A stretch of DNA of 64,000 bases from Torymus aiolomorphi (taxonomy: Eukaryota > Arthropoda > Insecta > Hymenoptera > Torymidae): contig CM070873.1 in the NCBI GenBank assembly GCA_036365515.1, positions 192,812,604 to 192,876,603 of the forward strand, written 5' to 3'. Shown one piece after another: positions 56,257 to 64,000 of this stretch (the stretch's first letter is position 1; the number at the start of each line of letters is the position of its first letter). A model generated the notes under the pieces. It had not been told where the DNA came from. It was given only the letters and a program-made list of their open reading frames with translations, and did no database searches. Position numbers and translations under genes: made by a program.

Positions 56257-59084
56257 GTGTCTCAGAACCATGGCCTCAGAATCTGTTACTTTAACGCTAA
56301 CTCACTCAAAAAACGTATAGAAATGCTGAAATTTTTTCTCTCAACTCGTTCCTTTTTTCACATCATAGCGGTCACAGAGACTAAGCTTGACCCTAATCTA
56401 GATGCTAGTTCAATAGTGCACCTTGATAACTATGAACTCCTACGTCGTGACCGTAACAAAAATGGTGGTGGGGTTGCTTTATTCATTCACAACTCTATCT
56501 CTGCCACTATCCTCTGCTCATCTGATGGCATCTGGACTGGTAAGCCCGGCAAACCAGAGTATCTGCTCTGTGAGATAAATATCGTAGGCCACCCTCCATG
56601 TTTTGCTGCGGTAGTATATCGTCCACCGCACGCTCTCTTCATTCAAGGAACAGACTTCATTGATAAAATCACGACATTCATGCACGACTATAGCACAAAA
56701 ATAATAGTAGGTGATTTTAATGCAGATCAGCTCTGCTCGTCTGCAGATGCAACTTTCGTTCACCGGTTTATAGACGATAATGGGCTACACAACATTCCTT
56801 ATGGCGCGACGTATCATAGGGATACCTCCGATACCTGGCTCAACCTCTGTCTTGTGGACAACCAGGACAAAGTCGTTGATTTCTGGAAATCTGAGTCATC
56901 CTTTGCAGATGGTCACGACTTGCTCACTGCCACTTTAGGTCTGCACATGCCTAATCCTCCTCAACCCTCGTTCTCTTATCGTGTTACAAGGCCATCTGTG
57001 CAACTACACTTATAGAATATCTTAAAGGTTTGGACTGGACTGCGGTCGAGTCAGCCCCACTTGAAGAGTGTGTCTCTGTCCTTCAAACGCACATCAAAGG
57101 GGCAATCGAGAGTCTAGCTCCTATAAAAACCATTTCACCACGTAAAAAGCGCCATCCATGGTTTAACACCGAACATCACTCTATGATTCAAGAGCGCGAT
57201 CGCCTTTACAAACGTTTTCGTAGGACTAGACTACCACTGGACCTCTTAGCTTACAGACAGGCACGCGATGTAGCTCATCGTACCATTGAAGAGGCGAGAC
57301 TAAACTACCATCACGCTCGGCTCTCCTCGCTTACAGACCCCAAGGATATATGGCGTGAGCTCGAACATCTTGGCATCTCTAGCTCCAAAAAGAAGTCGTC
57401 CGCCCAGCCTTTCACTACCACTGAGCTCAATGCTCATTTTAGGGGTGTCTCATTCGATCAAGACACTCCACCTGTCGCAGACTTCTTGGACTCTTTGGCC
57501 ACCTCTACTCATAATGAGCAATTTTCATTTGATGAGATTCAAGTTTCTGATGTTGTAGCCGCAGTAGCACATTTTAAAACCCAGGCCAAAGGGCCAGATG
57601 GTATTCCACAACATGTAATAAAACTTGCTCTTCCTTTCTTAGCGCCTATCATCTGCAGGATTTTCAATCGATCTCTGCGAGAAGCACTCTTCCCATGTGA
57701 TTGGAAGAAATCTATCGTGATTGCTTTGAGTAAGGTAAACTCTCCTTCGTGCCTAAGTGATTTTCGCCCTATATCACTCTTATGCTTTTTGTCTAAAGCC
57801 CTCGAATGGCTAGTACAACGGCAATTATCTGCTTACCTAGAAGCACGATTATACCTAGATCCGCTCCAGACTGGCTTTCGCTCGGGACATAGCACACAGT
57901 CATGCCTGCTTAAGCTGACTGATGACATCAGACTTGGAATCGAAAAACAACATGTAACCTTACTACTTCTTTTCGATTTTAGTAAGGCTTTCGATTCAGT
58001 CTGTCATGTAAGACTCCTTAAAAAGTTGCTTGACTACGGTCTCTCCAGACTTGCCATCCGTTGGTTAGCATCCTACTTAACAGGTAGAGAGCAGGCGGTT
58101 ATTGATGGCATTGGAAACTGTTCCACCTACCTAAAACTCAATACAGGAGTCCCGCAGGGCTCTGTGCTAGGTCCCTTACTTTTCTCAATTTATGTCAACG
58201 ATATATCTTTGTGCCTGGATCACGATATCTCTCACCTCATGTACGCGGACGATCTCCAAGTTTATATTCGCTGCCCTCTAGGCGAGCTTGATCGCGTTTC
58301 CGCTATAATGAGTGCAAACGCCATCCGAATCATGTGCTGGGACACTCAAAACCACCTTAGACTAAACGTTGGAAAAACAAAAGCAATGGTTATTGGCTCG
58401 CCATACTATATAAACAGACTATCGGCAGTGGCCAGAAACTACCTTGATATAGGTGGTGACCGTATCGTCTTCGAATCGTCGCTACGGATCCTGGGAGTGA
58501 TATTGGACTCCAAGCTCTCTTGGGAAGACCACATCGCACAGACGAGCCGACGTGTGCGTTCCCTCATGTACAGGCTATACTTCTTTAGAAAAAGCACAAA
58601 TCTCAGGCTACGTAAGCACTTAATATTAATGCTCCTCTTTCCAATCATAGACTACTGTTGTCTTGCTTACTGTGATCTGACATTGGATCTAGATGATAAA
58701 CTCCAAAAGCTTGTCAACACTGGGATTAGATACATCTATGGTGTGCGAAGAAGTGAGCACATCACACCCTACAGACGCGAACTGGGCTGGCTAACCACAT
58801 CTGGACGTAGAAAATATTTTGCAGCAAACCTACTGTGCAGGCTATTCAACACTGCTACTCCATCATATCTGCTAGCATTTTTCAACTTCCGTTTGACTAC
58901 TCGTCCAATTAGGAGTAATGCGGCAGCCTTAGACATCTCAAGCTGTCAAACAGAGACACTGAAAAGGTCATTTCACATCAGCTCGGCATATCTGTGGAAC
59001 TCCTTACCATCTCACCTTCGCGATATCACCTCCATCCCTCACTTCAAATCACTACTTCATCATCATCTCCTTGAATCCGTATAA
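56257..59084 (+). pseudogene. LINE-B ORF2: endonuclease and reverse transcriptase, one frameshift
   Basis: The first frame (to 57015) is the APE-type endonuclease: ICYFNANSL, AVTETKLDPNL (Glu), YRPPH, IIVGDFNAD, DTWLNLCLVD and DGHDLLTA (His). The second frame (57030-59084, 684 residues) starts after a break near 57010-57030. It contains the RT with FKTQAKGPDGIP, FRPISLLCFLSKALE, LQTGFRSGHSTQ, LLFDFSKAFDSV, GVPQGSVLGPLLFSIYVND, the catalytic MYADDLQVY, and the thumb LRILGVILDSKLSWEDHI. No in-frame ATG precedes the first frame, so the start is unclear. Apart from the one break all motifs are intact, making this a young copy. Confidence 0.9.
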
Positions 59085-59394
59085 TACAATTATATTCTGT
59101 CTGAGCAATTAACTGTATTTAGCTTCTCTCACACTGATTATGCTTCTTTAACTTTATACTTAGCTCCTTTAAAACTATATTTTGCCTTGCGTAACTTATT
59201 TATATATTGTAAAATTTTTGCTCCATGTACTCTGTATTTTTGCTTGCGTTAACTTAAAACTTGTAAACTTATATATATGTATATACATATAACTTATATA
59301 TATGTATAATATTATAATTCTTTATTTAACTTGTACAACATAATGTACAGATAATAAAACTATATAATCTAATCTAATCTAATCTCCTGTTATC
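59085..59394 (+). repeat. LINE-B 3' UTR and terminal TAATC repeat
   Basis: AT-rich 3' UTR ending in AATAAAACTATA and about four TAATC units. Beyond it LINE-L sequence resumes. Confidence 0.75.
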
Positions 59395-60253
59395 CATTCT
59401 AACCCTTTCCAATTCCTCTCTTCTTGCCTTCTATTCTAGAAAACCTCTGCTGTCGCCGCTGCCACTTCACCTCCTTGTCCACCTACAACCATTTTGTACT
59501 CTCTGCTCTTCATCTCCTCCCTCCACTTTTTTAGGACCTCCACCTCTTGTCTGAGAGCCTCATTGCCTGGATTCTGTGCCCCTTCCTTCCCTTTCATTTC
59601 CTCCACATCGTTCTTCATTATGAGTATCTCCGTATTCATTTCTTTCAATTCATCGTTCACATTTTTCCTCCATTTTTGATTGCTGTCGTCGAAATGATTT
59701 TTAAGGTCTTCGAATCTCTTTCTCATTTCCAGATTGTCCTGTCTTCCGATCTTGACTTTTTCCTTTTCGAGTTCCTTCGCCCGTTTCCTGTAATCTATCA
59801 TTACCTGCTTCAGCATAGAGTTAACCTCAATTAGACTACTTTTGTCAATCGTCTTTTCCATGTTTCTGATCAAGTCCCTATCCTCGCTCTCCTGCCTCTC
59901 TTGCTCCACGACTGTCTCATCCCAGCTACTCTGGCTTCCTTCTTCGTCCTCCTCGTTTTCTTCCTCCGTATCCTCCCCTTCCTCGTTCATTGATCTCTTA
60001 TTCTCATTCTCTCCCTCTCTCCTTCCGCCGGTGAATCTTTCTTCCTCTTCTCTAGCCTTTCTTTCAACATCTGTGGTTTCTCTCTCTTGCTCCCTGTCTT
60101 TGACCTGGTGCTTAGTGTCCTAACTCTTCTCCCCGGTCCCACCGCTTTCACTCTGCATGGAGTGAGTTCCTCTTCCTTTACCTGTTTCTGTCCATTCTGC
60201 TCCATTTCCTTCCCGTCTTCTCCTTTCTGTACTCCTTCTACCACTTCTGTCAC
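59395..60253 (-). pseudogene. LINE-L fragment: ORF1 N-terminal coiled-coil part
   Basis: Minus-strand frames 60253-59987 and 59990-59436. The second is 184 residues: a Glu/Asp-rich start (EEENEEDEEGSQSSWDE), then a long charged helix with heptads (LKQVMIDYRKRAKELEKEK, MNTEILIMKNDVEEM), as in LINE ORF1 coiled coils. The C-terminal continuation lies on the other side of LINE-B at 53740. This is the 5'-most recognised piece of L. Confidence 0.7.
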
Positions 60254-61757
60254 CTTATTGAAGAATCGCCCTCAGTTCATCAGTCTATCCCTGCTCTATA
60301 CAGTGTGGCTGTAACTTAAGCCTCGTCTCCCGCTCTCTATACTATTATGAACTGCGTTCGCATGGACGAGTAGCAGAATATTTAAGATCGGTCTACAATG
60401 ATAATTTAGAATTTAAAAGATTAATTTCAAAACAAATATTAAATAAATCAACCAACTAAATAACAAACGTACTGAAACGTATTGCCATAAACTAAAAATC
60501 CGATAAGACTTTAAAAATGAAATAATTGATTTACTTAATTAATCAGATAACTTATTTCAATTGTTCCGTAAATAAATAATAAATAAATAATAAATGAATT
60601 TACGATAACCCGAATGAAAATAAATGATTCTGATGGTAAATACTAACTCCGTACGTAATTAAACAAACAATAATCAGGTGATCGACAATTGGTAATGGGT
60701 AAGAAAACAAACCTAATAGTGATAATTAATAATTGAAGTTCGCTCAGGGTGGAAAGCTCTTCTAGGAATTGTTTATTACTCTGAGATTCTAGGAAATCCC
60801 CAAGTGATAGGTGACTGGAACGGTCAAGGCATTGAAGGACGAAGAGGGCCAGATAGTCGGAGTCAACAATACCAGGAATCCATTAGCACCAACGGTCACT
60901 CAACGTGAACACAAACAGCAGTGAAGCCTTTAGCCAAGGTCGAAGGGTCAAACAGCCTACTATCTCTCAGCGTCGAGAAAAATAAACAGCAACGTAGTCT
61001 GTAGTCAAGGACGGAAGGTCAACCAATATACGATCTTGTAGCGTAGTCTGCCTTCAGGAACGAAAGGTCGAGAAAACGGTTTGGCGAGGAAGTAAACACT
61101 TCCAATAGGTCGAGGGCACAAACGCTTCCAAGAAGTGGTTACTCGAGAGTCACCCCCAGGACAACTGACTATCGACAACAAAGGTCACCTCAAGGGCAAG
61201 TCAACGGACAACCAGAGACAAACAATTTCCAGAAATATTGCGCAATGGCGCAACGGCCTAACGGCCCGAGCCATCGTCAACAAACAATCACGAACTAGCG
61301 GCGTCCCACGCCACTGGAGAGGGCCGGTCCGTCACCCGCTGCTCATCACTCTCGACCCTATTTTCTAGTCTAGGGTCTCTCCATCGCGGGTCTCCCTACT
61401 TGAGAGTGGAGTTAGGCTTCTGAGGCAATCTGGCGCCCTACAGTCTCTACACCATTCTGCCTCCCACTACCAACCTGAAGCTCCACCCACGATCCAGAAT
61501 ATAAATTGGGCCACACCGCTGTCGAGTGAGTCGCTACCAAGTAGCTTGGTACTCTGCTGCACTTGTGCATGTTGCGCCCAAAAGTTCTATCTTATTGTCA
61601 GATTGAGTAAATCTTAGAGTCAAGCGTCATCGATTAATTGTTCGAGCCGATACAAAGACATTGTGTTAAGACAAAGTTAACAAACATCAAGTTAAAGTTA
61701 ATTCTCTCGAGTACGAGTTTTATTTCAAACTTCCCGCGACTCCTTGCGCTTCAGCGC
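60254..61757. other. LINE-L 5' flank and LTR-like promoter region, no gene
   Basis: 60300-60760 is AT-rich without features. From about 60760 the composition changes and GGTCGA/AAGGTC-rich sequence with repeated elements (AACGAAAGGTCG, GGACGGAAGGTCAACC) leads to a clear promoter at 61500. This resembles the upstream part of an LTR of a gypsy or BEL element, but I could not find the partner LTR or a body in the window. Confidence 0.4.
61500..61535 (+). promoter_or_regulatory. Likely Pol II core promoter of an LTR
   Basis: TATAAATT at 61500-61507, followed 20-30 bases later by GTCGAGTGAGTCGC with an initiator-like segment. The downstream sequence (61545-61757) is free of coding potential, as in an LTR R-U5 region. 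Confidence 0.35.
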
Positions 61758-61761
61758 TTAA

Positions 61762-62324
61762 GGGGGTTTCACCAACCAGGCCCGAACCCACAGAGCACGG
61801 CACCCTGTGCGATGCGTACAGACTCTCGCATGCGCTCCCCCTCTTTCTGTTGAGAGTTGCTTTCTACGGGACTGAGCACAGACACCGAGAGACTCCTGTC
61901 TGTGTGTGCGCAGCAAGCGTGCGCGCCAGCGGCGCTCCCGCTCTCTCTCCCCTTGCTATGCATGCGTGTCACGCGCGCGTGAAATCTAACCTGATATTCC
62001 GCACTTTCAATTAACGTATCTCACGAGCAAGACCGCTGGGCTTTCTCAAATTTGAATGTCTTGTTCTAATAGATGTCATTAATAACATTTCGGCTTTTAG
62101 AAAAATTGCTAAGAAAACTTTTCGAGTTACAATCGAAAACGTTCATTTCGCGCGGGCCGTCCCATAAGGCGCTGTGTTAAAATACGCGACTTTGATATTT
62201 AATATCTCGAGAACTGAACCGCTGGGAGTTTTTAGATAGAAATATCTTATAGACAATAGTATTATCAACACCTGGTCAAAATTGAGAGAAATTTCTAAGA
62301 AAAGGCGTTTTGGGTGAAACCCCC
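61762..62324. mobile_element. TTAA-flanked MITE, 563 bp
   Basis: Termini GGGGGTTTCACC (left) and GGTGAAACCCCC (right) form 12-bp perfect TIRs, with TTAA duplicated outside (61758-61761 and 62325-62328). A TTAA target is used by piggyBac and Kolobok families; which one is not clear. It interrupts the LTR-like region, whose sequence continues at 62329. No coding capacity. Confidence 0.8.
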
Positions 62325-62328
62325 TTAA

Positions 62329-62551
62329 TCGAACAACGAACCCACAATTTAATTGGTCAACGAGGCGACCATTGCAGAAACGCCCTTCCTGCTCGCAGAC
62401 CCCGACTCGGGTCGTAACAATACCTAGTCTATCCGTGGCTGAACCTTAGGGCTCGGACACTTAAATATAAAAAGAACAAGAATTACATGGGTTTCTATAT
62501 CTATATATACATCTTGTTTCTTCTGTATCTCGCTCACTCGTTGTTCCTCGT
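62329..62551. other. Continuation of the LTR-like region
   Basis: Follows the MITE. Contains ATTTAATTGGTCAACGAGGC and CCCGACTCGGGTCGTAACAA, similar in style to the end of a gypsy LTR and leader. Not resolved further. Confidence 0.3.
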
Positions 62552-62684
62552 GTTTTTTTCCATCTCCCTTAGTTTTCGAGATATTTGCCTGGTGGTTTTA
62601 AAATGGGACACCCGGTATATACAAGGTGTCCCATTTTAATCACCCCAGGCAAATATCTTGAAAAGTATGAGAGATGGAAAAAAA
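62552..62684. repeat. 60-bp hairpin: two head-to-head element ends
   Basis: Left arm 62552-62612 and right arm 62625-62684 are inverted copies with few mismatches (TTTGCCTGG.., AAAATGGGACACC / GGTGTCCCATTTTAA), separated by CGGTATATACAA. This looks like two termini of one family meeting head to head, or the terminal palindrome of a foldback element. Confidence 0.8.
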
Positions 62685-63420
62685 CTTTAAAAACAAAAGT
62701 TGTAGGGTGCAAAGGGGGTCAGCTAATGGTAACAACGACTTTGACCTTGAACTCTTTTTTTTTCAAGGTTACTTCAAGGTCAAAGTGATTTTTTTAAATG
62801 AGAATCCCTACTTTCGACCCCGGAAATGGAAAGATCAGAAAATTTTACGTTCAGAAAGGTCTGATATGTTGGGGTTTCAAGGTCAACCAGCTAATTTAAT
62901 GAGGTCGACCTGGGAATACCTCTAGGAAAGACAAAATTGACCTTGACGTTCAAGGTCATTTTAAGGTAAGTTGATTTTATAAAATGGAACCCCTTATTTT
63001 TGATCCTGGAAATGGAAAGAGCGGAAGAATTTACGTCCGAATATGACCTTGACCTCGACCTTGACTTTAACCGTGATCTGGAAGGTTAATTTAAGGTCAA
63101 GTCAATTTTTTAAACTCCCCTTATTTTTAACCTCGGAAATGGAAAGAGAAGAAAATTTTACGTTCAGATATGTACCGTCATATGGTGTCAAAGTTGGCCC
63201 TCTGGGGTCAATTAAGGGTCAAATCGTGCTTGAGGTCAATTGGGGTCAAATTAATTTTTTTAATCTGATGTGTTCTTACTTTTGTCAGCGTAACTCTGAA
63301 GGATTTTTGGGATTAATTTTCGGTATGAAAAGGTACTTTTCTTCTTGTTCTTTCTTGGTTAGGTTGGCACCATTGAAATGTACGGATACGTCAAATGATA
63401 TTTTTTAAGTACGAGTGACC
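62685..63420 (+). repeat. Imperfect tandem repeats rich in AAGGTCA
   Basis: Three to four diverged units of about 150-170 bp, each with AAGGTCA motifs, CTTATTTTTGACCC-like sequence, GGAAATGGAAAGA and AATTTTACGTTCAG. TCAAGGTCA or its complement occurs at 62742, 62774, 62877, 62938, 62950 and 63044. No credible gene. Confidence 0.7.
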
Positions 63421-63783
63421 GATTACTTTAAGGTAGTTATGAGGCGATGATTTAATGGTTTTGTTATGAGTCAATTATAAATATTCGAATTCTTTAGTTT
63501 GGTCAATTTGGGAATATTTACATTTTTTTTAAAGAGTAATAACAATACTGTACTCGAAAATAGGTAGAGTTAGTTATTTTTAGTGGTGTCACTGTGCACA
63601 GTACAAATAAAGAAAACCTTTTGATTTCTTATTATTGAATAGCATACGGTAATGATTTAATGTGTTTATTAGAATAAATAACTTTTTCGCTCATTTCCGA
63701 AAATTGCCTTCTTAATTTCTTTTTATACATACAATTGAAGTGGAAAACCAAATTTCTTTTGTGGTACCATATTCCTTTTTGAG
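63421..63783. other. AT-rich leader before the DUF4817 ORF
   Basis: No repeats or coding signal seen. Presumably the untranslated leader of the transposon gene that follows. Confidence 0.4.
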
Positions 63784-64000
63784 ATGGCTGAATACACGCC
63801 CCAGGAGATTGTGAATATGATAACAGTTGTTGGTGAATGTCATGATAATTATAGGGCTGCAGAAAGACGCTATGCCGAGAAATATCCCAATGCCCGTCAC
63901 CCAGATAGGAAAGCCATCAAAAGATTATTAACGCGAGCTGCACATCGTTCGTAAGAGGCGCAAAACTGGAACGAAACAGCACATTGCGCTGGGTGTGCGA
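63784..64000 (+). pseudogene. DUF4817-type transposase N-terminus, partial, one frameshift
   Basis: ATG at 63784. MAEYTPQEIVNMITVVGECH, then NYRAAERRYAEKYPN and RHPDRKAIKRLL form a helix-turn-helix of the DUF4817 type that begins many insect transposases (often joined to a Tc1/mariner-like DDE domain). The frame stops at 63952-63954, while a basic continuation (KRRKTGTKQHIALGV) is open in another frame to the window edge. A single shift near 63945 or a splice site is possible. The rest is outside the window. Confidence 0.65.

Overview
This window looks like arthropod, most likely insect, heterochromatin. I recognise no host gene. Almost every stretch can be assigned to a transposable element, and the families present (copia and gypsy LTR elements, CR1-like LINEs, a Transib, a Polinton/Maverick, foldback MITEs, a DUF4817-type transposase start) are typical of insects. 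A hymenopteran such as a parasitoid wasp is plausible, but that is an inference from element style only.

Layout. 1-7802: a decayed CR1-like LINE (+) whose 3' UTR is split by a copia element (2929-7618, minus strand, 227-bp LTRs, 5-bp target duplication GTGAT). 7803-9790: low-complexity sequence and a candidate solo LTR. 9790-60253: one old minus-strand LINE ('L') runs through this span in four pieces (ORF1 at 59395-60253, ORF1 end plus endonuclease at 52348-53740, RT start at 20589-21249, RT end at 9790-11490), because younger elements landed in it. These are (a) a Transib, 12084-20583; (b) a gypsy-type LTR element, 21250-52347, itself holding a 20.1-kb Polinton, 30654-50755, which in turn holds a MITE, 46598-47106; and (c) a CR1-like LINE, about 53743-59394. 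60254-64000: an LTR-like promoter region split by a TTAA-flanked MITE, a large hairpin, a tract rich in AAGGTCA, and the start of a DUF4817 transposase.

The two most interesting systems are the Transib and the Polinton. The Transib is exactly delimited: termini start with CACAGTG (the V(D)J recombination-signal heptamer) and a CGACG duplication matches the known CGNCG target preference. It encodes a RAG1-like transposase that keeps all three catalytic acidic residues and the zinc ligands. Most of its length is two inverted arrays of a 162-bp satellite, about 22 and 8 copies, just inside the termini.

The Polinton is complete end to end: 6-bp duplication GATATT, AG...CT termini and roughly 1-kb TIRs. 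It carries a protein-primed-type DNA polymerase with three small introns, a packaging ATPase, a chromodomain integrase, major and minor capsid proteins, a small hydrophobic-tailed protein, a basic core-like protein, an adenain-type protease and several unknown genes. Polymerase, ATPase, integrase, major capsid and protease are broken, while minor capsid, the basic protein and two small genes are open. It also carries a six-copy palindromic iteron array. The window therefore records at least four levels of nested insertion (L, gypsy, Polinton, MITE).
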